In this document: in pieces, positions 1-8,611 of the stretch
Layout of the letters: the number at the start of each line of letters is the position of its first letter
How positions within the stretch are numbered: the stretch's first letter is position 1
Notes under the pieces: generated by a model
What the model was told of the DNA's origin: nothing
Seen by the model: the letters and a program-made list of their open reading frames with translations, nothing else
Databases searched by the model: none
Made by a program: the position numbers and the translations under genes
Source: Vreelandella sp042466685
GTDB lineage: Bacteria; Pseudomonadota; Gammaproteobacteria; Pseudomonadales; Halomonadaceae
NCBI RefSeq assembly: GCF_042466685.1
Contig: NZ_CP170448.1
Coordinates: forward strand, 1,922,001-1,986,000
Direction: 5' to 3'
DNA length: 64,000 nucleotides

Positions 1-161
1 CGGTAATGGTCGGAGATACTGAGTATGACTTGGAAATGGCTAGGGCGATGGGAATGGATCGGGTGGGTGTAAGCTACGGCGTGCATACGCCGGAGCGCCT
101 GGCATTAAGCCGCCCCAAGTGGATCGCCCACAGCGTCGATGAGCTTTTTGATCGGTTATAA
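1..161 (+). CDS. HAD-family hydrolase (phosphoglycolate phosphatase-like), 3' end only
   Basis: Only the last 52 codons are inside the window, read in the frame beginning at base 3 and stopping with TAA at 159-161. The fragment contains VMVGDTEYDLEMARAMGM, the HAD motif IV pattern (GDTxxDxxxA) in which the acidic residues bind Mg2+, followed by the usual GVSYGVH turn. This identifies a haloacid dehalogenase superfamily phosphatase of the Gph/YjjG type; the substrate cannot be told from the fragment. It ends 9 bases before the next gene, so it is probably cotranscribed with the S49 peptidase. Confidence 0.8.
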   Translation, partial: VMVGDTEYDLEMARAMGMDRVGVSYGVHTPERLALSRPKWIAHSVDELFDRL

Positions 162-170
162 GGACATTTT

Positions 171-1319
171 ATGAGTGACGACCCAACCCGCCACGATGGT
201 CTAGACGACGGACATGACAACCCGGCCAATGGCGATCGCCGCACCGGCTCTGTTAATAGTGGCCCGTCCAGCGAGTTTAAAGAGGATCCTTGGACTGAGG
301 GGCCGGAGGTTCCGCCCGGTGCAGGGTCGAAGCAGGCGTCAGGCGCGCCGGGCGACGATGCTGACACTTTGCGCGAACGCCAGCGACTCGCACAGTTGGA
401 AATGATGGATCACTGGATAGGCGGTGTCTTGGCCGAGCAGCGGCGTACCCGCCGCTGGAAGCTGTTTTTCCGCCTGATGTTTCTCGCTGTCGTGCTAGCT
501 GGACTGTCTGCCATCCTTTATAGCCTTTACTGGGATTCGCCCAGTGTCACCGCGCCCACGCAACGCCACTTGGGCATTGTTGAGGTGAATGGGGTGATTG
601 CGAGCGATTCGCCCGCCAATGCAGAGCGTATCATCCAGGGGTTAAATCGTGCTTGGGAGGCGGAAAGCGCGGCTGCCGTGGTGCTGCACATTAATAGCCC
701 AGGCGGTAGCCCAGTGCAGTCTCAGCGTATCTATGCGGAAATCATGCGCCTGCGTGAGCAGGGTGACAAACCGATAATCGCGGTGATTGAGGATATAGGT
801 GCCAGCGGCGCTTATTACATTGCCGCCGCGGCAGATGAAATTGTGGCATCACCGGTGAGTCTGGTGGGCTCTATTGGGGTGATCTATGCAGGCTTTGGCT
901 TTGAAGAGGCGATAGCGCGTATTGGTGTTGAGCGTCGCGTGCTCACGGCAGGGGAGAACAAAGCCTTTTTAGACCCCTTCCAGCCCATGGATGATGAGGC
1001 AGAAACGTTTTGGCAGGAAGTGCTGAGCCAAACCCATCGCCAGTTCATCGATGACGTCCGCGCGGGGCGCGGTGACAGGCTCAGTGATAGCTCGGACATT
1101 TTTTCCGGTTTGATCTGGGGGGGTGAGCAGAGCATCGAGCTAGGGCTGGTCGATCAGTTGGGTAACCTCGAACAGCTGTCGCGCGAGCAGGTGGGGAACA
1201 CCGATTGGGTAGACTACACCCCCAGCCTCGACCCTTTCGAGCGCTTTACGCGGCGTTTTACCCAGGTTGCTGCTGAGGTGCTAGGCATTAAAGCGCCTAA
1301 CACCCCGCTGCGTTTCTAA
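171..1319 (+). CDS. sppA: S49 family signal peptide peptidase, SppA 36K type
   Basis: A 382-residue membrane-bound serine protease of the SppA/SohB family, which degrades cleaved signal peptides or other membrane-associated peptides. Residues 1-95 are a hydrophilic, acidic and probably disordered cytoplasmic N-terminus; one membrane segment lies at about 97-120, and the protease domain fills the rest. The catalytic Ser is expected at S212 in DIGASGAYY, with the general-base Lys at K264 in AGENKAF; the oxyanion region INSPGGS is at about 174-180. The length matches the short single-domain class rather than the 618-residue E. coli SppA. The ATG is preceded by AGGA and lies 9 bases after the HAD gene. 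Confidence 0.9.
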   Translation: MSDDPTRHDGLDDGHDNPANGDRRTGSVNSGPSSEFKEDPWTEGPEVPPGAGSKQASGAPGDDADTLRERQRLAQLEMMDHWIGGVLAEQRRTRRWKLFFRLMFLAVVLAGLSAILYSLYWDSPSVTAPTQRHLGIVEVNGVIASDSPANAERIIQGLNRAWEAESAAAVVLHINSPGGSPVQSQRIYAEIMRLREQGDKPIIAVIEDIGASGAYYIAAAADEIVASPVSLVGSIGVIYAGFGFEEAIARIGVERRVLTAGENKAFLDPFQPMDDEAETFWQEVLSQTHRQFIDDVRAGRGDRLSDSSDIFSGLIWGGEQSIELGLVDQLGNLEQLSREQVGNTDWVDYTPSLDPFERFTRRFTQVAAEVLGIKAPNTPLRF

Positions 1320-1362
1320 GCGCCAATCTTAGCCGTGGAGGTGCTGATTAGCGCACCGCTGG

Positions 1363-2007
1363 TTAGGGCTGGCCAAGCGGATCCAGCCCCGCTTGGCGCA
1401 GCATGTCGCAGAGCGCGATCAGCGGTAGCCCAATCAGTGCATTGGGGTCGCGGCCTTCCAGTTTTTCAAACAGGGCAATGCCGAGGCCTTCCATGCGAAA
1501 ACTGCCAGCGCTATCCAGTGGCTGCTCTTTGGCGACATAAGTTTCGATCTCTTGGGTGCTAAGAGTCCGAAACACGACCTCGAAAGGCTCAATATGAACC
1601 TGATGGCGCTGGTGGCGAGTATCCAGTAGCGCTAAGCCGGTTAGAAAGGTGACACGCTGGCCAGAGAAGCGAGCAAGGTTAGCGCAAGCTTTCTCGGCTG
1701 TGTGGGGTTTGCCAAGAATGTCGCCTTCAAATACCGCCACCTGATCAGAACCTATAACGTAGTGGTGAGGGAAGTGGGCTGCCACAGCGTAGGCTTTGCT
1801 GAGCGCGAGGCGGTGCACCAGTGCGCGAGGTGTTTCACCGGGATGAGGTGTTTCATCAATGTCGGGTGAGTGGCACTGGTAGGGGAGTTGCAGGCGATCC
1901 AAAAGCTCACGCCGCCAGCGTGAGCTTGAGGCTAGCACCAGCTCCGTCGTTGATGACTGGGCTGATGGCTGAGCCATTGCGCTCTGAGTGTTCGATGGTT
2001 CGGTCAT
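1363..2007 (-). CDS. Maf family nucleotide pyrophosphatase (YceF-like)
   Basis: Maf proteins hydrolyse modified or non-canonical nucleoside triphosphates to monophosphates; the YceF branch prefers 7-methyl-GTP. The family opening LVLASSSRWRRELL, the GSDQVA motif with the metal-binding Asp, and a C-terminal GLPL segment are all present. The frame stays open upstream to a TTG at 2022, but the conserved domain begins about 27 residues in, so I prefer the ATG at 2007; the ATG at 1977 is also possible because none has a clear ribosome-binding site. It faces sppA tail to tail and points away from yceD. Assignment to YceF rather than YhdE is by synteny and is less certain than the family call. Confidence 0.85.
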   Translation of the reverse strand: MTEPSNTQSAMAQPSAQSSTTELVLASSSRWRRELLDRLQLPYQCHSPDIDETPHPGETPRALVHRLALSKAYAVAAHFPHHYVIGSDQVAVFEGDILGKPHTAEKACANLARFSGQRVTFLTGLALLDTRHQRHQVHIEPFEVVFRTLSTQEIETYVAKEQPLDSAGSFRMEGLGIALFEKLEGRDPNALIGLPLIALCDMLRQAGLDPLGQP

Positions 2008-2202
2008 GGATGATGGGGGCAAGGTTTGGCTCCTGGCTATGTGGTTGCGCTAGGGCAACATCAAAGCATTGCATTGGCAGCAGTGGACATTGAAAGCAAT
2101 AACAGAGTGTAGCGAAAGCGGCTAAAGCTGCCTATGTTGGCTGTTTTTTGAGATCTATGCGGGTTATTTGTTGAGGAAGCCATGAAAAATATACTGACAG
2201 CT

Positions 2203-2231
2203 TTGACACCGGCAGGGGGAGTGCCTATCAT
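2203..2231 (+). promoter_or_regulatory. Sigma-70 promoter for yceD-rpmF, immediately before the start codon
   Basis: A perfect -35 TTGACA at 2203-2208 and a -10 TATCAT at 2226-2231 are separated by exactly 17 bases. Transcription would start around 2237-2240, right at the yceD ATG (2241), implying a transcript with almost no 5' leader. Confidence 0.65.
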
Positions 2232-2240
2232 TGCGCGCCT

Positions 2241-2771
2241 ATGTTGACCTCACAACTCCCCAGTCGGGTGGAGCCTTATAAGCTCGCAGCCCGCCACGAA
2301 CGAATCGAAGGCTTGGTAGCGCTTGATAAGCTGCCGCGCCTTGCCGAAGAAGCGGGTGTCCAAACCGGCGACTGTCATGTCGTGCTTGAGTTTGGCGTCG
2401 ATGCTCAAGGTCGTCGTGAAATTCGTGGCCACTTGCAAGCGACGTTGGCGCTTGCCTGCCGACGCTGCCTGGTGCCGCTGTCTCAAGAGGTAAGCAGTGA
2501 CTTTCTGCTTGGAATGGTCACTGACGAAGCCTTAGCGGCCGAGTTGCCTGCCAGTCATGAACCGGTGCTGGTGGAAAAGGAACAGTTGGATCTTCTGACG
2601 GTGATTGAGGATGAGTTGATTCTCAGTCTGCCTCAGGTGGTTTATCACGATGAAGCCGAATGTCATGTCTCGGCGGAGCAGCTGGTCAGCAAAACAGAAG
2701 GCGCGGCGTCGGAAACAGCGCCAGCGACGAACCCTTTCGCGGTGCTAAATGTCTTGAAAGGCAAAAAATAA
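2241..2771 (+). CDS. yceD: YceD family protein (DUF177), 23S rRNA accumulation factor
   Basis: A 176-residue member of the DUF177 family, nearly always encoded just before rpmF. In E. coli and plants members of this family are needed for normal 23S rRNA accumulation; the molecular activity is unknown. Visible marks are the CRRC pair (C73, C76) in ACRRCLVPL, an acidic middle section, and the family ending NPFAVLNVLKGKK. The start agrees with the E. coli homologue by alignment from memory (both have LP about five residues in), although no Shine-Dalgarno sequence precedes the ATG. It is 35 bases upstream of rpmF and probably shares its mRNA. Confidence 0.9.
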   Translation: MLTSQLPSRVEPYKLAARHERIEGLVALDKLPRLAEEAGVQTGDCHVVLEFGVDAQGRREIRGHLQATLALACRRCLVPLSQEVSSDFLLGMVTDEALAAELPASHEPVLVEKEQLDLLTVIEDELILSLPQVVYHDEAECHVSAEQLVSKTEGAASETAPATNPFAVLNVLKGKK

Positions 2772-2806
2772 GCACCCTTTACCTTAATACCTTGGAGTAA
2801 ACACCC

Positions 2807-2977
2807 ATGGCAGTTCAACAGAACCGTAAAACTCGTTCCAAGCGCGGCATGCGTCGTAGCCACGATGCGCTGACCGCTCCGACGCTGTCCCAGGACAAAG
2901 AAACCGGTACCACTCACCTGCGTCACCACGTTTCACCAGACGGTTTCTACCGCGGTCGCAAAGTGGTTGAGGTATAA
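2807..2977 (+). CDS. rpmF: 50S ribosomal protein L32
   Basis: A 56-residue ribosomal protein beginning MAVQQNRKTRSKRG, the standard L32 N-terminus, with the basic RGMRRSHD segment that packs against 23S rRNA. It lacks the four zinc-binding Cys found in some L32 forms, as is normal for gammaproteobacteria. The ATG has TTGGAG about 9 bases upstream. It sits between yceD and plsX, the usual arrangement coupling ribosome and lipid genes. Confidence 0.97.
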   Translation: MAVQQNRKTRSKRGMRRSHDALTAPTLSQDKETGTTHLRHHVSPDGFYRGRKVVEV

Positions 2978-3021
2978 AGCTTCAATTGCATTATTAAGCG
3001 GCTAAACGGGCTCAGTGCGGT

Positions 3022-4083
3022 ATGCGCTTAGCGATTGATGTAATGGGGAGTGACCAAGGCCCTCATGCGATTATCGCTGGCTCAGCTAGGGCAGTGGTAG
3101 AACACCCCAGCCTAGAACTGATTCTGTTTGGCCCGCGTCAGCAGATTACTGCTGAGCTTTCGCGCTTGCCGCAGCCTCTGGCTGCGGCAGCGTCACGTTT
3201 GGTGGTGCGTGATTCGCCCGATAGTGTGTTGCCTGGGGCAACGGCTGCCTGGGCGTTGCGCAGAGGCCAAGCGACCAGTATGGCGCGCATGCTGCGCTGT
3301 GTCGCCCAGGGCGAAGCAGTGGCGGGTGTGAGCGCGGGCAATACGGCGGCGCTTGTTGCCTTGGCAAGGCGCGAGCTGGGTATGGTCGAGGGGATTTCTC
3401 GACCGGCGATCAGTACCGCGATTCCTGCACGCCAAGGGCGTCGCTGTTATCTACTGGATCTGGGCGCCAATGTGGATTCTCCTGCCCACCGTTTGGTCGA
3501 TTTCGCGCAGATGGGGGCGGCGATGGCGCAATGCGTTGATGGCACGGCGGTGCCGCGTGTGGCGTTACTCAATGTTGGTGCAGAAGCCACCAAGGGAAGC
3601 GTTAGCGTGCGTGAAGCTGATCGTCTGCTGCGTGAGTATGCCAATGATAGTGCTTTCGACTATCAGGGCTATGCTGAAGGTGGCGACCTGTTTAAAGGTC
3701 AGCTTGATGTGGTGGTGTGTGATGGCTTTGTGGGCAATGCTGTCCTGAAGGCCAGCGAAGGTTTGACGAGTATGCTGGTTGAGCGCGTGCAGATGGCTTT
3801 TGAGTCGCGTCTTAGCGGGCGTTTGGCAAGCCTACTGGCCAAACCTGTGTTAAAGCGTTTGAAGCAAGAGCTCGATCCCGTACGTTACAACGGGGCCAGC
3901 TTGTTAGGGTTGCGCGGTATCGTGGTGAAAAGTCACGGCAGTGCTCATGCCGATGGTTTCTACTACGCTATCCGGCGCGCTCTGCAGGAAGTAGAGCATA
4001 ATTTACCTGCGCGGATCGCAGGTCGCTGGCAGCCGTCATCCCAAGCACTGTCGAGTGCAAATGATGGCGCAGGCCAGCCATGA
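3022..4083 (+). CDS. plsX: Phosphate acyltransferase PlsX
   Basis: PlsX converts acyl-ACP plus phosphate to acyl-phosphate, the donor used by PlsY to start phospholipid synthesis. The 353-residue protein begins MRLAIDVMGSDQGPHA, the family's N-terminal signature, and contains the conserved NVGAEATKGS segment and the late SHGSAHADGF motif. Length is typical (about 340-350). It lies 44 bases after rpmF. In E. coli fabH follows plsX; here fabD comes next, so fabH must be elsewhere. Confidence 0.96.
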   Translation: MRLAIDVMGSDQGPHAIIAGSARAVVEHPSLELILFGPRQQITAELSRLPQPLAAAASRLVVRDSPDSVLPGATAAWALRRGQATSMARMLRCVAQGEAVAGVSAGNTAALVALARRELGMVEGISRPAISTAIPARQGRRCYLLDLGANVDSPAHRLVDFAQMGAAMAQCVDGTAVPRVALLNVGAEATKGSVSVREADRLLREYANDSAFDYQGYAEGGDLFKGQLDVVVCDGFVGNAVLKASEGLTSMLVERVQMAFESRLSGRLASLLAKPVLKRLKQELDPVRYNGASLLGLRGIVVKSHGSAHADGFYYAIRRALQEVEHNLPARIAGRWQPSSQALSSANDGAGQP

Positions 4084-4197
4084 TCAGATAATAAATATTG
4101 ACTTTTTTTGCGGGTTTATTAGGTGGCATCAGGATGTGCCAATAATCTCGCCTATCGCTCATATGAGCAAATGCCTACAAGAGCAAAGGTGAACGAC

Positions 4198-5157
4198 ATG
4201 TCTCAACCCCTTGCCCTCATTTTTCCCGGGCAGGGCTCTCAGCAGCTTGGAATGCTGCGAGAGCTTGCCGAGCGCTACAGTGTGGTGGGAACGACATTTG
4301 AGGAAGCGTCGGATGCTTTGGGCTACGATTTGTGGAAAGTCGTCCAGGAAGGCCCCGAGGAATCGCTTAATGCAACCGCTTGCACCCAGCCTGCGCTGCT
4401 CTCTGCAAGTGTTGCTATTTGGCGCGTGTGGCAAGAGCTGGAAGGCCCTCGTCCGACGGTTATGGCGGGCCATAGTCTAGGCGAATACAGTGCTATGGTG
4501 TGTGCTGGTGTTATGAGCTTTGCCGAAGGTGTCAATTTAGTGCGTTTGCGTGGAGAAGCCATGCAGACCGCGGTGCCCGCTGGCGAAGGCGGCATGGCAG
4601 CAATCCTGGGGTTAGCAGACGATGCGGTTGAAGCCGCCTGCGAAAAGGCTGCCCAGGGTGACGTTGTGTCAGCGGTCAACTACAACTCCCCAGGACAAGT
4701 GGTGATAGCGGGCTCGAAAGTGGCCGTTGAGCGGGCTATTGTGGCTTGCCAAGAGGCCGGGGCCAGGCGCGCCATGGCATTGCCTGTTTCCGTGCCTTCG
4801 CACTGCGCGCTAATGCGTCCAGCGGCTGAGCGGCTGGCTGAGGCGATACAAACCATTGAACTGCGGGCGCCGCGCTACACGGTGATCCAAAATGTCGATG
4901 CTCAGGCCCATACCGACACCGCGACATTGAGTCGACGCCTCGTCGAACAGCTCTATCTGCCGGTGCGCTGGAGCGCCTGTGTTGAAGCAATGGCAGAGCA
5001 AGGCGTGGAGGTATTTATTGAGTGCGGGCCAGGAAAGGTGTTGACTGGCCTCAATAAGCGTATCGTGAAGGGTAGTAAAGGATTAGCGGTGAATGATCCC
5101 GACAGCCTGGAGGCTGCGCTTGAGCTGGCGCGTGAAACGTTGGCTGATAAGGCGTGA
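4198..5157 (+). CDS. fabD: Malonyl-CoA:ACP transacylase FabD
   Basis: Transfers malonyl from CoA to acyl carrier protein for type II fatty acid elongation. The 319-residue protein starts MSQPLALIFPGQGSQ; the nucleophile S93 lies in GHSLGEYSA and the partner H202 in VPSHCALM, matching the E. coli active-site pair. The frame is open from 4123, but the ATG at 4198 has AAAGGTGA just upstream and matches family N-termini, so the longer reading is rejected. Next in the plsX-fabD-fabG-acpP-fabF cluster. Confidence 0.96.
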   Translation: MSQPLALIFPGQGSQQLGMLRELAERYSVVGTTFEEASDALGYDLWKVVQEGPEESLNATACTQPALLSASVAIWRVWQELEGPRPTVMAGHSLGEYSAMVCAGVMSFAEGVNLVRLRGEAMQTAVPAGEGGMAAILGLADDAVEAACEKAAQGDVVSAVNYNSPGQVVIAGSKVAVERAIVACQEAGARRAMALPVSVPSHCALMRPAAERLAEAIQTIELRAPRYTVIQNVDAQAHTDTATLSRRLVEQLYLPVRWSACVEAMAEQGVEVFIECGPGKVLTGLNKRIVKGSKGLAVNDPDSLEAALELARETLADKA

Positions 5158-5215
5158 CCAAGGAGAGGTGACTTTCGCTATCCTTGCTTGATTATACGGT
5201 TAGAGGCAGAACGTT

Positions 5216-5959
5216 ATGACACAAGAGAGTAGAGTTGCTCTGGTAACAGGAGCGAGTCGCGGTATTGGGCAGGCCATTGCGCACGAGCTAGGTCGCCAGG
5301 GCCGCATTGTCATCGGTACTGCGACCAGCGAGTCAGGTGCTGAGAAAATTGATGCCGATTTGAAAGAGCACGGCATTGAAGGGGCCGGTCTGTGTCTTAA
5401 TGTGACCGACCAGATCAGCATCGATAGCGTGTTGAAAACCATTACCGAGCGCTTTGGAGCGCCGACTATTCTGGTTAACAATGCCGGTATCACCCGTGAC
5501 AATTTGCTAATGCGAATGAAAGAGGATGAGTGGGACTCCGTTATGGATACCAACTTGAAATCTGTCTATCGTGTTAGCAAGGCGTGTTTACGGGGCATGA
5601 CCAAGGCGCGTTTTGGGCGTATTGTGTCAATCAGTTCTGTGGTGGCAACCATGGGCAACTTGGGTCAAACTAACTATGCTGCAGCCAAGGCCGGTATGGA
5701 AGGTTTCAGCCGAGCACTGGCACGTGAGGTCTCCTCCCGTGCGATCACGGTTAACGCAGTGGCGCCAGGCTTTATTGCGACTGATATGACCGAAGCACTA
5801 CCCGAAGCACAGCATGAGATGTTGCTTAAACAAATTCCGTTGGCCCGTTTAGGGGCACCGGAAGAGATCGCCGCAGCGGTGGGCTTTTTGACCAGTGATG
5901 CAGCCGGTTATATTACTGGCGAGACGCTTCACGTGAATGGCGGCATGAATATGCGTTGA
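5216..5959 (+). CDS. fabG: 3-oxoacyl-ACP reductase FabG
   Basis: NADPH-dependent reduction of beta-ketoacyl-ACP in fatty acid elongation. A 247-residue short-chain dehydrogenase: nucleotide-binding TGASRGIG at 11-18, NNAG at 88-91, and the catalytic set S141, Y154, K158 in the SSVVATMGN and YAAAK segments. It ends in the family's LHVNGGMNM. It follows fabD by 58 bases. Confidence 0.97.
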   Translation: MTQESRVALVTGASRGIGQAIAHELGRQGRIVIGTATSESGAEKIDADLKEHGIEGAGLCLNVTDQISIDSVLKTITERFGAPTILVNNAGITRDNLLMRMKEDEWDSVMDTNLKSVYRVSKACLRGMTKARFGRIVSISSVVATMGNLGQTNYAAAKAGMEGFSRALAREVSSRAITVNAVAPGFIATDMTEALPEAQHEMLLKQIPLARLGAPEEIAAAVGFLTSDAAGYITGETLHVNGGMNMR

Positions 5960-6083
5960 TGGCCTTGGGCCTGGCGGTTGCGTCGACCCAAGGGCGTCTA
6001 TAAACTACCCCGCAGCTTTTGGCTTGCGGTTTCCAAATAGCTGGTTATCAAAAACGGCTAATGTGAACGACTGGAGTAGGTTA

Positions 6084-6317
6084 ATGAGTACTATTGAAGA
6101 GCGCGTGAAGAAAGTTGTAGCAGAGCGCCTGAACGTTAAAGAAGAAGACATCCAAAACAGCTCTTCTTTTACAGAAGACTTGGGTGCTGATTCGCTCGAC
6201 ACCGTTGAGCTGGTTATGGCTTTGGAAGAGGAATTCGATACTGAAATTCCTGATGAAGAAGCTGAGAAGATCACCACGGTTCAAGAAGCTATCGATTACG
6301 TGAACGCCCACCAGTAA
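6084..6317 (+). CDS. acpP: Acyl carrier protein
   Basis: A 77-residue, strongly acidic carrier whose 4'-phosphopantetheine is attached to S37 in the DSL motif of LGADSLDTVEL. The carrier is used by all Fab enzymes here and modified by AcpS, which is also in this window. The ATG at 6084 is preceded by GGAGTAGG at an ideal distance; an upstream in-frame opening to 6024 is not conserved. A 124-base gap after fabG probably carries its own promoter, since ACP is normally made in excess of the enzymes. Confidence 0.98.
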   Translation: MSTIEERVKKVVAERLNVKEEDIQNSSSFTEDLGADSLDTVELVMALEEEFDTEIPDEEAEKITTVQEAIDYVNAHQ

Positions 6318-6370
6318 GGGCTGCGTCGATGCATCGAACCAGGGTGGGGTGCTAGCCACCCACCTTAAAA

Positions 6371-6397
6371 GCCGTCCTTTCCCAGGGCGGCTTTTTT
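6371..6397 (+). terminator. Rho-independent terminator after acpP
   Basis: Seven-base stem GCCGTCC/GGGCGGC (one G-T pair) with a 7-base loop, followed by six T. It probably ends acpP transcripts and limits read-through into fabF. Confidence 0.85.
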
Positions 6398-6509
6398 GCT
6401 TTGCAGCCACAATGCTAATAACGTTCAATCTCCGTTATACTGTTGACCAAATTTAAGCAGCAAATGACCCAAGTGGGTCGCGTCACCATGGATGCCTGGA
6501 GGAAAGCTG

Positions 6510-7748
6510 ATGGCACGGAAAAGGGTAGTGGTAACTGGGTTAGGCCTGGTGACCCCAGTGGGTAATAGCGTTGATGAGTCGTGGGCCAACATTGTGGCCG
6601 GTAAAAGCGGTATCACACCTATTGAGCATTTTGACACCAGCGGTTTTAACACCCGCTTTGGTGGGGCAGTCAAAAATTTTGATATTAGCCCGTATCTGAA
6701 TCCAAAAGATGCCCGCAAGATGGATCTGTTTATTCAGTACGGCATGGCAGCCGGCGCACAGGCGGTAGAAGACTCCGGTATTGAGTGCACCGAGGAAAAC
6801 GCCGATCGTATCGGTGTAGCTATCGGCTCAGGCATTGGTGGCTTACCCATGATTGAGCACAATCACAACGCGCTGAACAAAGGCGGTGCCCGCAAGGTCT
6901 CGCCGTTCTTTGTACCAGGCTCTATCATTAATATGATCTCAGGCAATATGGCGATTCAGCACGGCTTTAGAGGCCCGAACATTGCCATTACGACTGCCTG
7001 CACCACGGGTACCCATAATATTGGCTACAGTGCACGCACTATCGCCTACGGCGATGCCGACGTGATGATCTGTGGCGGTGCCGAAATGGCCACTACGCCG
7101 CTAGGGCTGGGTGGCTTCTCTGCTGCCCGCGCACTCTCTACCCGCAATGATGATCCCCAAGCGGCAAGCCGCCCCTGGGATACTGACCGCGATGGGTTTG
7201 TACTCTCCGACGGTGCTGGGGTGCTGGTGCTTGAAGAGTATGAGCATGCCAAGGCACGGGGAGCAAATATTTACGCCGAGCTGGTGGGCTTTGGGATGAG
7301 CGATGACGCCTATCATATGACTTCGCCCCCGGAAGATGGGCGTGGCGCTGCGCTCTCTATGCGCAATGCGATCAAAGATGCCCAGGTTGATGTCTCTGCG
7401 GTTCATTATATCAACGCTCATGGCACCTCCACCGCGGCAGGCGATCTGGCTGAAAGCCGCGCCATTGAGAACGTTCTGGGTGATGCTGCAAACAGTGTGG
7501 CAGTGAGCTCGACCAAGTCGATGATTGGCCACCTGCTGGGCGCTGCAGGCGCAGTGGAGGCGGTGTTTAGTATTCTGGCTATTCGTGACCAGATTGCGCC
7601 CCCCACGATTAATCTGGATAACCCGCAGGAAGGCTGCAACCTGGACTATGTGCCGCATACCGCGCGGGATATGCGCATTGATATGGCGCTTTCGAACTCC
7701 TTTGGTTTTGGTGGCACTAACGGTTCGCTACTGTTTAAAAAGGTGTAG
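6510..7748 (+). CDS. fabF: 3-oxoacyl-ACP synthase II (FabF)
   Basis: Condensing enzyme elongating acyl-ACP with malonyl-ACP. The 412-residue thiolase-fold protein has the Cys-His-His triad C164 (in TTACTTGTH), H304 (in NAHGTSTAAGD) and H341 (in GHLLGAAGA), and ends in NSFGFGGTN. The start at 6510 is chosen because TGGAGGAAAGCTG precedes it; the ATG at 6492 overlaps that ribosome-binding site. It is separated from acpP by the terminator and leads into pabC. Confidence 0.97.
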   Translation: MARKRVVVTGLGLVTPVGNSVDESWANIVAGKSGITPIEHFDTSGFNTRFGGAVKNFDISPYLNPKDARKMDLFIQYGMAAGAQAVEDSGIECTEENADRIGVAIGSGIGGLPMIEHNHNALNKGGARKVSPFFVPGSIINMISGNMAIQHGFRGPNIAITTACTTGTHNIGYSARTIAYGDADVMICGGAEMATTPLGLGGFSAARALSTRNDDPQAASRPWDTDRDGFVLSDGAGVLVLEEYEHAKARGANIYAELVGFGMSDDAYHMTSPPEDGRGAALSMRNAIKDAQVDVSAVHYINAHGTSTAAGDLAESRAIENVLGDAANSVAVSSTKSMIGHLLGAAGAVEAVFSILAIRDQIAPPTINLDNPQEGCNLDYVPHTARDMRIDMALSNSFGFGGTNGSLLFKKV

Positions 7749-7754
7749 TGGGCT

Positions 7755-8567
7755 ATGTTGCCACCTGCGTTATCTGATGATCAGTCGGTGCCGTTTGATG
7801 ATCGTGGGCTGGCATATGGTGATGGCCTTTTTGAGACGGTGCTGTTGCGTGATGGTGCTCCTGTGCTGTGGCGCTACCATACGGCGCGCCTGGCGCAGGG
7901 CTGTCAGCGGCTGGGAATACCGTTACTTAGCCAGGAGGCGCTTGACGCCACTTGGCAAGGCGATCCCATTGCTGAGTTCGAAGTGCTTAAGCTGATACTG
8001 ACCCGGGGTAGCGGTGGGCGTGGCTATGCACAGCCCGAGCAGGTAACGCCGCGGCTGCTCAGTCGTCGAACGCCGTTTCAACCGTCGGTTAAGCGCTTGC
8101 AGGAAGGGGTGACGGTTCGACTTTGTGACTTGCAGCTTGCCCGTCAGCCTCGCTTGGCAGGTATCAAGCACTTAAATCGACTGGAGAACGTACTGGCCCG
8201 TCGGGAGTGGAACGATGCCACTATTGCCGAGGGGCTGCTCACCGACAGTGAAGGCCTGATCGTAGAAGCTACCAGCATGAACGTTTTTTGGCAGCAGGCG
8301 GGGGAGGTGTTTACGCCTCAGCTTGACCAGTGCGGTGTGGCTGGAACGCTGCGCGCGGCGTTGCTTGAAGAGGGGGCCGTCGCTGAGGATGCATTGACGC
8401 TTGATCAACTCGCTGATGTCGAACGGCTATGGGTGGCCAACTCTGTCCAGGGGGTATGGCCAGTCACTAAGCTTCTTTCAGCGAGTGGCTCGCTGCTGCA
8501 GCGCTGGTCGCTGAGTCACTCTGACCCATTCCAGCGCTTGGCGCATCAGCTATTGGGCGTTGTTTAA
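7755..8567 (+). CDS. pabC: Aminodeoxychorismate lyase PabC
   Basis: PLP-dependent fold-type IV enzyme releasing pyruvate from 4-amino-4-deoxychorismate to give p-aminobenzoate for folate. The 270-residue protein has the PLP lysine at K138 in GIKHLNRLENVLARRE, plus the FDDRGLAYGDGLFET opening typical of class IV aminotransferase-like folds and SMNVF later. It starts 6 bases after fabF, as in many gammaproteobacteria. A branched-chain aminotransferase is the main alternative, but context makes PabC much more likely. Confidence 0.92.
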   Translation: MLPPALSDDQSVPFDDRGLAYGDGLFETVLLRDGAPVLWRYHTARLAQGCQRLGIPLLSQEALDATWQGDPIAEFEVLKLILTRGSGGRGYAQPEQVTPRLLSRRTPFQPSVKRLQEGVTVRLCDLQLARQPRLAGIKHLNRLENVLARREWNDATIAEGLLTDSEGLIVEATSMNVFWQQAGEVFTPQLDQCGVAGTLRAALLEEGAVAEDALTLDQLADVERLWVANSVQGVWPVTKLLSASGSLLQRWSLSHSDPFQRLAHQLLGVV

Positions 8568-8611
8568 ACGCCACTGTTTAGATATCGCTCAGCAATTTTC
8601 TTAGAGGTGTC

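Noticed and set aside
4123..4197. Extended fabD start
   Set aside because: The added residues are not part of FabD and the real ATG has its own ribosome-binding site.
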